This document shows, in pieces, positions 8,449 to 18,083 of a stretch of DNA of 64,000 bases. A program made the translations under genes and the position numbers. Position 1 is the stretch's first letter, and each line of letters starts with the position of its first letter. The notes below the pieces were generated by a model that worked only from the letters and a program-made list of their open reading frames with translations, had not been told where the DNA came from and made no database searches. The DNA is from Afipia felis ATCC 53690 (GTDB lineage: Bacteria > Pseudomonadota > Alphaproteobacteria > Rhizobiales > Xanthobacteraceae), in NCBI RefSeq assembly GCF_000314735.2, contig NZ_KB375270.1, forward strand, positions 1,364,001 to 1,428,000, given 5' to 3'.

Positions 8449-11400
8449 TCAGGACGCAACGCTCGCCTCGAAAGCCTCGATATCCTTGGTGCGTTTCGAG
8501 ATGGCATGCGCCGAGTGGTCGGTCGCGATCGCAACATAGACCGCAGGCAGCACGAACAGCGTGAACATCGTACCGATGGTCATGCCCGCGACGACGACGA
8601 GACCGATGGAGAAACGGCTCGCCGCGCCAGCGCCACTCGCGGTCAGGAGCGGAATGAGGCCGGTGACCATCGCCGCCGTCGTCATCAGGATCGGGCGAAG
8701 ACGGACGCGGGCTGCCTTCTCGATCGCCGCACGCTTATTGAGACCTTCCTTCAACTGGAGTTCATTCGCGAACTCCACCATCAGAATGCCGTGCTTGCTG
8801 ATGAGACCGATTAGCGTCAGCAGGCCGACCTGCGTGTAGATGTTGATCGTAGCGACACCGAAGAACAACGGCACCAGCGCGCCGCTGATCGCCATCGGCA
8901 CCGAAATCAGGATCACCAGCGGGTCACGGATACTTTCAAACTGCGCGGCCAGCACCAGGAAGATGATGATGAGCGCGAAGGCAAACGCCACCGCAAGCTG
9001 GTTGCCTTCCTGCTTGTACTGACGCGCATCCGACAGATAGTCGTGGCCGAAACCGGATGGCAGTTGCTGCGCCTGCTTTTCCAGGAAGTCCACCGCGGTC
9101 CCGACCGTCACGCCCGGCATCGGCACGGCCTGGAAGGTCGCCGAGTTGAGCTGGTTGAAGTGCGTCAACGCATTCGGATCGGTGCCGGTCGAGATGTCGA
9201 CCAGGGTCGACAGCGGAATCTGGTCTCCGTTCGCAGCGGCCACATAATAACCATTGAGCGCCTCCGGTGACAGGCGAAGCGCGCGCGGCACCTGCGGGAT
9301 GACTTGATAGGAACGGCCCTGCAGGTTGAAGCGGTTGATGTAGTTGCCGCCCAGTGCGACCGCCAGCGTGTTGCCGATGTTCAGCATTGTGACGCCAAGC
9401 TCGTTCGCCTTGTTGCGGTCGATGTTCACACGAACCACCGGCTGGTCGAAGGCAAGGTCGCTGTCCGAGACGATGAACAGACCGCTCTTACGCGCGGCTG
9501 CCTTCAGCTTCTCCATCTCCTGATAGACCTGTCGGAAGTCACTGGTGGAGTTGATCACCATCTGCACGGGCAAGCCGCCTGGTCCGCCCGGCAGCGCCGG
9601 AAGGTTGAACACGAAAGCCTGCGTGCCGGTGATTTTGCTAACCGCTCCCTGCACTTCCTGCTTCATCGCAGTCGAGGATCGCTTGCGCTCGTCCCACGGC
9701 TTCAGGATCATGCCCGCGATGCCCTGGTTGGCGACGGGCGTACCGTTCAGCACGAAGGTGAGATCGGTCTCCGGGAAGGAGCCGAACACCTTACCGAGCT
9801 GGTCGCCATAGTAATTCACATAGTCGATGTTGGCGTATTTCGGCGCCTTGGTCAGCGAGAACAGAATGCCCTGATCCTCCTCGGGAGCGAGCTCCGCTTT
9901 GGAGTGGGTATAGAGAAACCCGACGAGGAACAGGATCACCGCCGCGAACAGCGCCGTGATGGGCCGATAGTCGAGCGAACGGTCGAGATGGTTTCCGTAC
10001 CAGTCCGTCACCGAGCGGAAAATTGCGTCGACTTTCCGGGCAAACCATCCCTGCTCGACATGCGTGAGCAGAATCGAACACATCATCGGCGATAGCGTCA
10101 GAGCAATGATGCCGGACACGATCACGGAACCCGCCAGCGTAAAGGCGAATTCGCGGAACAGCGCGCCGGTGACGCCGCCGAGAAATCCGATCGGCGCATA
10201 GACCGCAGCGAGCGTGATCGTCATGGAGATGACGGGGCCGACGATTTCGCGCGCTCCGATCAGGGACGCCTGAACAGGCGATTTCCCCTCCTCCAGATGC
10301 CGATGGATGTTCTCCACCACCACGATGGCGTCGTCGACCACAAGGCCGATCGCGAGCACCATCGCCAGCAGCGTCAGCAGGTTGATACTGAATCCCGCGA
10401 GCAACATCAGCGAACAGACGCCGATCAGCGACAACGGAATGGTGACGACCGGAATGATGACCGAGCGCAGCGACGCCAGGAACAGGAAGATCACCACGAT
10501 CACGATGACGACGGCTTCACCGAGCGTTTTTTCAACCTCGTCGATCGACGACTGAATGAACTTCGTCGAATCGTAGGCGACCTTCATTTTCAGCGTCGGC
10601 GGCAGATTGCGCTCGATTTCCGGGAACAGCGCGCGGACGCCCTTCACGATGGTGAGTGGGTTGCCTTGCGGCGTTGCCTGAACACCGATGAAGATCGCGT
10701 GCTGGCCGTTCATGGCCACGCTGGAATCGTTGCTTTGCGCCGCAAGCTCGACGGTCGCGATGTCCTCCATGCGCACCAGACCGCCGTTCTTCGACTTCAC
10801 GACCATCCGCTTGAACGCCTGCACGTCGCTGAGGTCGGAATTGGTGGTGACGTTGGAAACGATAAAGAAGCCTTTGGTCTGGCCGGCGGCCGCTTGATAG
10901 TTGTTGGCCTGGATCGCCGCTGCAACATCCGCCGCGGTGACGCCGCGTCCCGCCATTCGCGCGGGATCGAGCCACAGACGCATTGCAAAGGTCTGGCCAC
11001 CGAGAATGTCGGCAGAAGCCACGCCCTCGACCGTGGACAGGATCGGCTGGATCACGCGCGTCAGATAGTCAGAGATCGCCGAACCGCCCAGTTCGTCACT
11101 GGCGAAGCCGATATACATCACGGCCGTGGTCTGGCCGGTGGATTTGGTAATGACCGGGTCGTTCGATTCCTTCGGAATGAGATACTTGACCGAGTTCACC
11201 TTCGCGAGGACTTCGGTCAGTGCCTGGTTGGGATCGAAGTTGAGGCGCACGTACACCTGAATGGTGCTGGTGCCCTGCACCGAGGTCGAGGTGATGTAGT
11301 CAACGCCTTCGGCCGATGCGACAGCCTGCTCGATCGGAGTCGTGATGAACCCCTGCATCAGTTCAGGCGATGCACCGGGATAGCTCGTCGTCACGGTGAC

Positions 11401-11532
11401 CACCGTGTTCGACAATTTCGGATATTGGCGGATCGGCAGGCTGGTCGCGGCCTTGAACCCGATCAGCAGGATGAGCAGGCTCACGACCAGCGACAGAATC
11501 GGCCGCTTGATGAAGATGTCGGTAAAGACCAT
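8449..11532 (-). CDS. RND multidrug efflux pump inner-membrane transporter (HAE1 family)
   Basis: At 1027 residues this has the full AcrB/MexB-type size: 12 membrane segments and two large periplasmic loops. The N-terminus FIKRPILSLVVSLLILLIG and PIRQYPKLSNTVVTVTTSYP are typical. The proton-relay aspartate pair in TM4 is intact in LAIGLVVDDAIVVVENIHRH. The protein would work as a trimer using the proton-motive force to expel drugs through the adjacent adaptor and an outer-membrane channel, which is not encoded here. Gene order tetR - adaptor - pump, all leftward with short gaps (1 and 19 bases), indicates one operon. Confidence 0.95.
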   Translation of the reverse strand: MVFTDIFIKRPILSLVVSLLILLIGFKAATSLPIRQYPKLSNTVVTVTTSYPGASPELMQGFITTPIEQAVASAEGVDYITSTSVQGTSTIQVYVRLNFDPNQALTEVLAKVNSVKYLIPKESNDPVITKSTGQTTAVMYIGFASDELGGSAISDYLTRVIQPILSTVEGVASADILGGQTFAMRLWLDPARMAGRGVTAADVAAAIQANNYQAAAGQTKGFFIVSNVTTNSDLSDVQAFKRMVVKSKNGGLVRMEDIATVELAAQSNDSSVAMNGQHAIFIGVQATPQGNPLTIVKGVRALFPEIERNLPPTLKMKVAYDSTKFIQSSIDEVEKTLGEAVVIVIVVIFLFLASLRSVIIPVVTIPLSLIGVCSLMLLAGFSINLLTLLAMVLAIGLVVDDAIVVVENIHRHLEEGKSPVQASLIGAREIVGPVISMTITLAAVYAPIGFLGGVTGALFREFAFTLAGSVIVSGIIALTLSPMMCSILLTHVEQGWFARKVDAIFRSVTDWYGNHLDRSLDYRPITALFAAVILFLVGFLYTHSKAELAPEEDQGILFSLTKAPKYANIDYVNYYGDQLGKVFGSFPETDLTFVLNGTPVANQGIAGMILKPWDERKRSSTAMKQEVQGAVSKITGTQAFVFNLPALPGGPGGLPVQMVINSTSDFRQVYQEMEKLKAAARKSGLFIVSDSDLAFDQPVVRVNIDRNKANELGVTMLNIGNTLAVALGGNYINRFNLQGRSYQVIPQVPRALRLSPEALNGYYVAAANGDQIPLSTLVDISTGTDPNALTHFNQLNSATFQAVPMPGVTVGTAVDFLEKQAQQLPSGFGHDYLSDARQYKQEGNQLAVAFAFALIIIFLVLAAQFESIRDPLVILISVPMAISGALVPLFFGVATINIYTQVGLLTLIGLISKHGILMVEFANELQLKEGLNKRAAIEKAARVRLRPILMTTAAMVTGLIPLLTASGAGAASRFSIGLVVVAGMTIGTMFTLFVLPAVYVAIATDHSAHAISKRTKDIEAFEASVAS

Positions 11533-11551
11533 GAAAGCTGGCTCCGGCTAA

Positions 11552-12760
11552 TCAGTAACGTGGCGGCTGTGCCGGAATTGGCGGCGGCTGATCGGTCGAG
11601 ACCTCAATAGCCGCGCCGGACTGAAGCTTGAGTTGGCCTACCGCGACAACACGATCGCCGGGATTGACGCCCTTCTTGATCGCGACACGCCCGTGGATAC
11701 GGGTACCGGTCGTCACCGGCACACGCTCTGCGGTCAGCGATGTCTTGCCGTCCTTCTCCTTGTTCTCCTTCACCAGGAAAACGGAGTCGCCATAGAGCGT
11801 GTAGTCGACCGCTGTTTCGGGCAGCGTGACCTGCGCGGGCTCCGCCGGCAGCACAATCGAGACAGTCGCGAACATGCCCGGCTTCAGGAGATGCTCAGGA
11901 TTATCGAGGGTCGCCTGCACACGCACATTGCGCGTATCGGAGCTGATCTGTGGCTCGATGGTCGTGATCTTGCCTTCAAAGACACGCCCCGGATAGGCAT
12001 CGACCAGAATCTGGACCTCCTGCCCAACCGCGATGATGGCGCGATCCTTTTCCGTCACGGTGATGTTGGCATAGACCTTCGACAAATCCGTCAGCGTCAC
12101 GATCAGCGTGCCAGCGCTCAGGAACTGACCGACTTCCACGCGCCGCACGCCGAGCTGCCCGTCAAACGGAGCGCGGACAAGCTTCTGCGAAATCACCGCT
12201 TCGGTCTTGGCGACGCCTGCGCTTGCCTGGTCGAAAGCGGCCTGCGCCTGATCGACAGTTGCCTGCGGGCCGAAAGACCTCGCGAGCAGCGCCTTGGCGC
12301 GGTCGAGTGCGAGCTGCGCATTCAGCGTCTGCGCCTTGTAGCTGACGAGGTCGGCCTGATCCGGCGCATCGAACAACTGCACCAGCGGGTCGCCCTTCTT
12401 CACTGTCGAGCCTGCCGTGAACAAAATCTGCGTCACGCGGCCGCTGACATCGGCGGAGACGTCCACCTGATGGACGGCGGCGAGATCACCGATCGTGGTT
12501 ATCAGGTTCGGCAGCACTTCACTCTTGGCGTCCACCACGGCCACAGCGACCGGCGGCGGCTTCATATTGGCAAAAAACTGCGCGATCATGTGCTCGCGGA
12601 AAGCATTGAACCCCACAAAGAGCACCAGTAGCACGGCGAGCCCGCCGCCCACGATGATCATCCATTTACGCAGGCGCACTGGCTTGTGCGCATGCGCGGA
12701 GGATTCGGTTTCACCGACAGGCCGCTGCAAATGCGGGTCGTCTTCGGCAGGAACGGTCAT
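11552..12760 (-). CDS. RND efflux periplasmic adaptor (membrane fusion protein)
   Basis: A 402-residue adaptor with one N-terminal membrane anchor (MIIVGGGLAVLLVLFVGFNA), a split lipoyl domain (DVSADVSGRVTQILFTAGSTVKKGDPLVQL and VRAPFDGQLGVRRVEVGQFL), a helical hairpin between them and beta-barrel domains after. It links the pump at 8449-11532 to an outer-membrane factor. The start at 12760 follows GGAAAG by 8 bases and lies just past the tetR stop; an upstream ATG at 12781 would overlap tetR. Ends in a proline-rich QPPPIPAQPPRY. Confidence 0.92.
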   Translation of the reverse strand: MTVPAEDDPHLQRPVGETESSAHAHKPVRLRKWMIIVGGGLAVLLVLFVGFNAFREHMIAQFFANMKPPPVAVAVVDAKSEVLPNLITTIGDLAAVHQVDVSADVSGRVTQILFTAGSTVKKGDPLVQLFDAPDQADLVSYKAQTLNAQLALDRAKALLARSFGPQATVDQAQAAFDQASAGVAKTEAVISQKLVRAPFDGQLGVRRVEVGQFLSAGTLIVTLTDLSKVYANITVTEKDRAIIAVGQEVQILVDAYPGRVFEGKITTIEPQISSDTRNVRVQATLDNPEHLLKPGMFATVSIVLPAEPAQVTLPETAVDYTLYGDSVFLVKENKEKDGKTSLTAERVPVTTGTRIHGRVAIKKGVNPGDRVVAVGQLKLQSGAAIEVSTDQPPPIPAQPPRY

Positions 12761-12761
12761 G

Positions 12762-13463
12762 TTAGGCACTTTCCGGAACAAGATGAGGCAAGGTTGAAAA
12801 AGACAGGGCGCTGTCGAGATGGGCGGCGATGAAATCCGCCTTCACGCCGAGCGCACGAAGGATAAAGTCGTTCAGTTCACGCGCGAGCACATCGTCCGGC
12901 GGATAATCGAGCGCGGGTGTCTCGGGCAATCTCGTCAACGCGAGAGAGTAAAGAAGATGATGCGCGAACCAGAACAAGTCGATTGACCGCGTCTCAATCC
13001 GCACGGCATCGCCCGATGCCACCGCACTCTCAAGCGAGGCGGTGAATAACGGCGAGATCAGTCTCGCGACCTTCTCGAACAGCAGTCGGGCGAATTCCCC
13101 ATCGTCGAGATGGCTGGAAAAGCCCAGGCGGAGCCGTTCCTCTTCATCGCGGTCCTGCTGGGTGCGGATAGCAAGGAAATGGGCGACCATTTCCCGCACC
13201 AGAATAATGAGGGTTTCGCTTGAGGGCTGAAGCGCAAGCAATCGCTTAAGGTCGGGGTCAGCCTCGCAGACTTCCGCGAGGATTTCAGCGTGCAGCGCGG
13301 CCTTGGTCGGGAAATGACGGAACAGGAGCCCTTCCGAGATACAGGCGGCGGTCGCCACCTTTCTCGTCGTGGTTCCGGCGAATCCGTGTTGCGCGAAGCA
13401 TTGCTTCGCTGCGTCCAGAATCTGCCGCCGGCGCGAATCGCCGCTCATGCGCTTGAATGCCAT
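12762..13463 (-). CDS. TetR/AcrR family repressor of the efflux operon
   Basis: A 233-residue regulator. The N-terminal helix-turn-helix is seen in RRQILDAAKQCFAQHGFAGTTTRKVATAA followed by EGLLFRHFPTKAALHAEIL, the standard TetR pattern. The C-terminal half is the ligand-binding and dimer domain. It is the first gene of the tetR-adaptor-pump operon. A 16-bp inverted repeat at 13470-13485, six bases upstream of its start codon, is the likely operator, which would give autoregulation and control of the whole operon. The inducing ligand is unknown. Confidence 0.92.
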   Translation of the reverse strand: MAFKRMSGDSRRRQILDAAKQCFAQHGFAGTTTRKVATAACISEGLLFRHFPTKAALHAEILAEVCEADPDLKRLLALQPSSETLIILVREMVAHFLAIRTQQDRDEEERLRLGFSSHLDDGEFARLLFEKVARLISPLFTASLESAVASGDAVRIETRSIDLFWFAHHLLYSLALTRLPETPALDYPPDDVLARELNDFILRALGVKADFIAAHLDSALSFSTLPHLVPESA

Positions 13464-13469
13464 AGAACG

Positions 13470-13485
13470 AAGTAAGCACTTACTT
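13470..13485. promoter_or_regulatory. Probable TetR operator
   Basis: The inverted repeat AAGTAAG-CA-CTTACTT has two perfect 7-bp arms around a 2-base spacer. It lies directly upstream of the tetR start codon, the position and form typical of AcrR-like operators. Confidence 0.65.
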
Positions 13486-13560
13486 GGGTACGGTCAATTG
13501 ATTTCTATGGCGCAAAATGACCGATCTGCGGCGAAATGGGGCTTTCGCTGCCTTAAATAA

Positions 13561-13584
13561 AGGGGCGCGGTCATCCGCGCCCCT
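13561..13584 (-). terminator. Rho-independent terminator of the first tctCBA operon
   Basis: The stem GGGGCGCGG (13562-13570) pairs with CCGCGCCCC (13575-13583), with an extra A-T pair outside and loop TCAT. On the minus strand it is followed by a T-rich run (TTTATTT). It lies 24 bases past the TctA stop codon. Confidence 0.7.
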
Positions 13585-13608
13585 CATTATGGATCAGGCC
13601 TGTTTGGA

Positions 13609-15120
13609 TCAGGCTTGGGCGGGGCGCAGGACCCGTCCGATCTTGCCGATCGCACGCTCGATCGGCGTCAGGAACAGGAGCACGAACGACAGCGTCGTGA
13701 TCGAGCCCACCAGCCAGTTCTGCCAGAACACCCCGAACGAACCACCGCCCGAGATCATCGACAGGCGGAAGGCGTCCTCGGCCCTGCTGCCGAGCACCAG
13801 CGCGAGCGTAAGCGGCGCGAGCGGGATGCCGATCTTCTTAAAGACGTAGCCGATCACGCCGAAGCCCAGCATCAGCCAGATGTCGAACATCGCGTTCTGG
13901 ATCGCGAAGGCGCCGATCGCGCAGGACACCACGATCATCGGGGCGATCGCCGCGAACGGCACACGCAGCACCGAGGCGAACAGCGGCACGGTCGCAAGCA
14001 CGATCAGCAGGCCGACCACGTTGCCGAGATACATCGAGGCGATCAGGCCCCAGACGAAGTCCTTGTGTTCGACGAACAACAGCGGACCGGGGTTGAGGCC
14101 CCACACCATCAGACCGCCGAGCAGGATCGCCGCGGTGCCCGAACCCGGGATGCCGAGCGCGAGCATCGGCAGCAGCGCCGAGGTACCGGAGGCGTGAGCC
14201 GCCGTCTCCGGTGCGAACACGCCCTCGATCTTGCCCTTGCCGAAGCCCTCCGGATCCTTGGAGAAGCGCTTGGCGAGGTTGTAGCCCATGAAGGACGCGG
14301 CGATCGCGCCGCCCGGCGTGATGCCGAGCCAGCAGCCGATCGCTGACGAGCGCACCAGCGTCACCCAGTAACGCGGCATCTCCATCCACACCTTGAGCAC
14401 AACGCGTGGGCTGATTGCCGCCGCATGGCCCTTGAGCGCGAGTTGCTCTTCCATGGTGAGCAGGATTTCGCTGATGCCGAACAGACCGATCACCGCGACC
14501 AGGAAGTTGACGCCTCGCAGCAAATCTGTCGAGCCGAACGTCATGCGGAGCGTGCCGGACACGGTGTCCATGCCGATGCCGGTGAGCAGAAGCCCGAGCG
14601 CCATCGAGATGATGGTCTTGTGCTTGTCCTCGCGGCCGAGACCGACGAAGGAGCAGAACGTCAGCAGATAGACCGCGAAGAACTCCGGTGGGCCGAACCG
14701 CAGCGCGAAGGACGCAATCCCTGGCGCGACGAAGGTGATCAGCAGCACGGCGACGAACGAGCCGATGAACGACGAGGTGAACGCCGCTGTCAGTGCCTCG
14801 CCGGCCTTGCCTTGCTGGGCCATCGGATAGCCGTCGAACGTCGTGGCAACCGACCACGCCTCGCCCGGAATATTAAAGAGGATCGAGGTGATCGCGCCAC
14901 CGAACAGCGCGCCCCAGTAGATGCACGACAGCATCACGATGGCCGATGTCGGGTCCATCGAGAAGGTGATCGGCAACAAGATCGCGACACCGTTGGGACC
15001 ACCGAGGCCCGGCAGCACGCCGACAAACACACCCAGAATAAGGCCGACAAACATCAGGCCCATGATCTTCCAGGTGAGCAGCACCGAGAAGCCATGGAGC
15101 AGAAGCGAAAAAGCCTCCAT
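13609..15120 (-). CDS. Tripartite tricarboxylate transporter, large membrane subunit (TctA family)
   Basis: A 503-residue integral membrane protein. The TctA signatures are present: GVLPGLGGPNGVAILLPITF near the N-terminus, GGAITSILFNIPGEAWSVATTFDGYPMA, and GITPGGAIAASFMGYNLAKRF in the second half. It forms the sodium- or proton-coupled permease with the small TctB subunit just upstream (gap 12 bases) and the TctC binding protein. It is the last gene of a leftward run beginning at 20569. A paralogue with the same order of partners is at 61176-62693. Confidence 0.93.
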   Translation of the reverse strand: MEAFSLLLHGFSVLLTWKIMGLMFVGLILGVFVGVLPGLGGPNGVAILLPITFSMDPTSAIVMLSCIYWGALFGGAITSILFNIPGEAWSVATTFDGYPMAQQGKAGEALTAAFTSSFIGSFVAVLLITFVAPGIASFALRFGPPEFFAVYLLTFCSFVGLGREDKHKTIISMALGLLLTGIGMDTVSGTLRMTFGSTDLLRGVNFLVAVIGLFGISEILLTMEEQLALKGHAAAISPRVVLKVWMEMPRYWVTLVRSSAIGCWLGITPGGAIAASFMGYNLAKRFSKDPEGFGKGKIEGVFAPETAAHASGTSALLPMLALGIPGSGTAAILLGGLMVWGLNPGPLLFVEHKDFVWGLIASMYLGNVVGLLIVLATVPLFASVLRVPFAAIAPMIVVSCAIGAFAIQNAMFDIWLMLGFGVIGYVFKKIGIPLAPLTLALVLGSRAEDAFRLSMISGGGSFGVFWQNWLVGSITTLSFVLLFLTPIERAIGKIGRVLRPAQA

Positions 15121-15132
15121 TGAAGTATCTCC

Positions 15133-15678
15133 TCAGTAACCGAACAGGGCTTCGAACGGCCCCTTCGGCATGATGACGTCAAATTTGATTTCGAAGATGT
15201 AGAACATGGCGACCGAGAAGATCAGCCCGGTCAGCACCGACTTCCAGACAGGCAGCTTGCCGATGAAGATCATGAAGCCGGCGGTCAGCAGGAAGGCCGA
15301 GACGTAAAGACCCAGCCACTGCATGCCCACACAGAACGCCACCGTCGGCAGCAGCACCAGCAGCACCCGCTTGAACTGATCGCGCGTGACGAACACGTCG
15401 ACGTTGCCCGCGCGCTTCTCGGCCAGCGACTTGATCACGCCATAGACGCTGGCAAGCACCAGGATGACCGACAGATAGAACGGAAAGTATCCCGGCTGCG
15501 GACCGTCTTCGGACCACCCCATGCCGGTCTTGTAGTTGTCCCAGGCCATCACGAGCGAGAACGCGCCGAGTGTGATCATCGCCCAGATATCGACCGTCAG
15601 GGTCCTGGCGAGCGGCGGAGAATCCTCTGCCGGTGCCGTCGGGTCGGTCACTTCAATTTCGATATCGTTGTTTGACAT
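15133..15678 (-). CDS. Tripartite tricarboxylate transporter, small membrane subunit (TctB family)
   Basis: A 181-residue protein with four predicted membrane segments (IWAMITLGAFSLVMAW; YFPFYLSVILVLASVYGVI; VLLVLLPTVAFCVGMQWLG; VLTGLIFSVAMFYIFEI) after an acidic cytoplasmic N-terminus. The length, the topology and the phrase DGPQPGYFPFYLS fit TctB. It sits between the TctC and TctA genes in the standard order. The low sequence conservation of this family means the position next to TctA is part of the evidence. Confidence 0.88.
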   Translation of the reverse strand: MSNNDIEIEVTDPTAPAEDSPPLARTLTVDIWAMITLGAFSLVMAWDNYKTGMGWSEDGPQPGYFPFYLSVILVLASVYGVIKSLAEKRAGNVDVFVTRDQFKRVLLVLLPTVAFCVGMQWLGLYVSAFLLTAGFMIFIGKLPVWKSVLTGLIFSVAMFYIFEIKFDVIMPKGPFEALFGY

Positions 15679-15707
15679 GATTGCGCTCGCGGATGGTCCT
15701 GTTTAAA

Positions 15708-15738
15708 GGCGCGCGTCATCGTGGCGACAACGCGCGCC
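15708..15738 (-). other. Intra-operon hairpin between tctC and tctB
   Basis: The stem GGCGCGCGT (15708-15716) pairs with ACGCGCGCC (15730-15738), 9 bp with a 13-base loop. It lies between the binding-protein gene and the membrane-subunit genes. Such hairpins often protect the upstream binding-protein message and so raise its level relative to the permease; that role is inferred here. Confidence 0.5.
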
Positions 15739-15780
15739 TCACTAGTCCTGAATTGACGACTTCGAGTTTACTTTTCGAGT

Positions 15781-16773
15781 TTACTTGGCGACGAAACCAG
15801 CCGACTTCATCAGATCGGCATTGGCCTTGTCGTCCTGCTCAAGGAAATCCATCATCTCTTTGCCCGTCATGTAGACCGGCTTGAGTGCCTGCTTTTCCAT
15901 GTAGTCCTTGTACTCGGGCGTTTCGCTGACCTTGCGGAACATGTCCTCGTAGAACTTCACCTGCTCCGGCGTCGCCTTGCCCGGCAGGAACATCGCGCGC
16001 AGCATCTTGTACTGCACGTCGACGCCCTCTTCCTTGCAGGTCGGAACGTCGTGCCAGGACTGCTTGTCCGTCACCTTCGCGGTGTAGGAAATACGCTCGC
16101 TGTCGAACACGCACAGTGCACGAACCTGGCCGGCGCGCCAAACTTCAAGATTTTCCGACGGGTTGTTGACGTTGGCGTCGATATGCTTGCCGACGAGCTG
16201 GGTCGCAGCCTCACCGCCCGACTTGTAGGGCAGATAGGAAAACTTCGCGCCGGTCTGCTTCTCGAGGCCGACCATCAGGATCTGGTCTTCGCGCTTGGAG
16301 CCGGTGCCACCAAACTTGAACGGCGTCGGAGACTTCTTCGCCGCATCGACGAATTCCTTCACCGTCTTGTACGGCGATTCAGCGTTGTCCCACAGGATGA
16401 ACTGGTCGAACGCCATGACGTTGACCGGCGTCAGGTCACGCCAGTTGAACGGGATCTTGGCTGACAGTGGAAGCTGATAGATCAGCGAATAGGCGATCAT
16501 CACCTTGTCGGCCTCGCCGGCGCTACCTTTCATGTACATCAGGGCTTCGGCGCCAGAGGCACCGCCCTTCAGCGACACGACGACCGGAGCCTTCATGAGA
16601 TTGTGCTTCTGGATAGCCGACTGCAGCATGCGGGCCATCTGGTCGGACGCGCCGCCCGCACCAGCAGCCACCACGATTTCGACCGTCTTGGTCGGCTCCC
16701 ATGCACTGGCGCCGCCGATACCGGCACACAACGTCAGTGCGGCGACCGCCGCCGTATTCAAAGCCTTACGCAT
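15781..16773 (-). CDS. Tripartite tricarboxylate transporter substrate-binding protein (TctC/Bug family)
   Basis: A 330-residue periplasmic binding protein. A signal peptide is clear (ALNTAAVAALTLCAGIGGASA, cleavage near GASA-WEP). The mature start EPTKTVEIVVAAGAGGASDQMAR matches the Bug-family pattern that clamps a carboxylate ligand. GAGAGGKRK-like ribosome signal GAGAGG lies 5 bases before ATG 16773. The ligand is not readable, but the neighbours (two glyoxylate-type aminotransferases, hydroxyacid dehydrogenase) suggest a small dicarboxylate or hydroxy/oxo acid. Confidence 0.93.
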   Translation of the reverse strand: MRKALNTAAVAALTLCAGIGGASAWEPTKTVEIVVAAGAGGASDQMARMLQSAIQKHNLMKAPVVVSLKGGASGAEALMYMKGSAGEADKVMIAYSLIYQLPLSAKIPFNWRDLTPVNVMAFDQFILWDNAESPYKTVKEFVDAAKKSPTPFKFGGTGSKREDQILMVGLEKQTGAKFSYLPYKSGGEAATQLVGKHIDANVNNPSENLEVWRAGQVRALCVFDSERISYTAKVTDKQSWHDVPTCKEEGVDVQYKMLRAMFLPGKATPEQVKFYEDMFRKVSETPEYKDYMEKQALKPVYMTGKEMMDFLEQDDKANADLMKSAGFVAK

Positions 16774-16844
16774 CGTTTCCTCTCCCTGGTTTGCCCTTTG
16801 AACTGGCGCCGCTCTTTATTGGCGAGCTTATACGCCCTTGCCCG

Positions 16845-18053
16845 TCATGCGACGGCAACTCGTGGAACCTCTACAACAGCAGCATTGTCTTTCGATTTCA
16901 GAACATCCATCGCAGCGAGCACGCCACCGCGCTTGTGCGGAATGCCTGCGAGATCGAGTCCCATTTCAACGCCCGAGAGCGTCCCCATCAGCATCAGATC
17001 GTTGAAGTGGCCGAGATGGCCGATCCGGAACGCACGGCCCTGCAGACGGCCAAGGCCCGCGCCGAGCGACATGTCGAAATTTTCGAGGACGATCTTGCGG
17101 AAACGATCCGCATCATGACCTTCTGGCACGAACACAGCCGTCGTGACCGGGGAATATTCGCCTGCGTCAACGCAGACCGTCTCGAGGCCCCAGGCCCGCA
17201 CCGCAGCGCGCGTGGCTTCACCATGAAGCTGATGGCGGGCGTAGATATTCTCAAGCCCCTCCTCTTCCAGCATCTTGATGGATTCACGCAGGCCGTAGAG
17301 AAGATTGGTCGCGGGCGTGTACGGCCATGAGCCGGCCTTGTTGGCCTTGATGGCATCGGCCCAGTCCCAATAGGAACGCGGCAGCTTGCTGGTCTTGGAA
17401 GCAGCCAGCGCCTTGTCGGAAACTGCGTTGAAGCTCAGGCCCGGCGGCATCATCAGGCCCTTCTGCGAGCCGCACACTGTGACGTCGACGCCCCAGGCGT
17501 CGTGCTCGTAACGGATCGAGCCCACCGAGGAGATGGTATCGACGAACAGCAGCGCCGGATGCTTCGCACGGTCCATTGCCTTGCGAACTTCATCAACGCG
17601 GCTGGTGACACCGGTCGAGGTCTCGTTGTGGACAATCATCACCGCCTTGATGGCGTGCTGCTTGTCGGCAACGAGACGCGCTTCGATTTCGGATGCCTTC
17701 GCACCGCGACGCCAGTCGCTCGGAATCGTCTCCACTTCGATCTGGAAACGCTCCGCAAGATTGCGCCACAGAACCGAGAACTGCCCGGTCTCCGCCATCA
17801 GCACCTTGTCGCCCGGCGACAGCGTGTTGACCATGGCGGCTTCCCATGCGCCCGTACCGGACGACGGGAAAATCAGCACCGGGTTCTTGGTGCGGAAGAT
17901 GCGCTTGCAACCTTCCATGATACCCAGCGCCATTTCGGCGAATTCCGGACCACGATGGTCGATGGTCGGCATATCCATGGCACGCAGGATCCGGTCCGGC
18001 ACATTGCTCGGACCTGGAATCTGGAGGAAATGCCTTCCTGTATGACCAACCAT
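16845..18053 (-). CDS. Class V aminotransferase, serine/aspartate-glyoxylate type (copy 1)
   Basis: A 402-residue PLP enzyme of the serine-glyoxylate/alanine-glyoxylate aminotransferase group. The N-terminus FLQIPGPSNVPDRILRAMDMPTIDHRGPEF and FPSSGTGAWEAAMVNTLSPGDKVL are family hallmarks. The PLP lysine is Lys198 in CGSQKGLMMPPGL. GAGGA lies 7 bases before ATG 18053, which supports that start over upstream ones. It transfers an amino group to glyoxylate to make glycine; the donor (serine, aspartate or another) cannot be fixed from sequence. A close paralogue of the same length lies at 19361-20569. Confidence 0.9.
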   Translation of the reverse strand: MVGHTGRHFLQIPGPSNVPDRILRAMDMPTIDHRGPEFAEMALGIMEGCKRIFRTKNPVLIFPSSGTGAWEAAMVNTLSPGDKVLMAETGQFSVLWRNLAERFQIEVETIPSDWRRGAKASEIEARLVADKQHAIKAVMIVHNETSTGVTSRVDEVRKAMDRAKHPALLFVDTISSVGSIRYEHDAWGVDVTVCGSQKGLMMPPGLSFNAVSDKALAASKTSKLPRSYWDWADAIKANKAGSWPYTPATNLLYGLRESIKMLEEEGLENIYARHQLHGEATRAAVRAWGLETVCVDAGEYSPVTTAVFVPEGHDADRFRKIVLENFDMSLGAGLGRLQGRAFRIGHLGHFNDLMLMGTLSGVEMGLDLAGIPHKRGGVLAAMDVLKSKDNAAVVEVPRVAVA

Positions 18054-18083
18054 CGTTAAATCCTCGATTTTTATGGCGCAAAT

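Noticed and set aside
10297..11610. 437-codon open frame antisense to the RND pump
   Set aside because: His/Arg/Asp-rich composition typical of a shadow frame; no domain.
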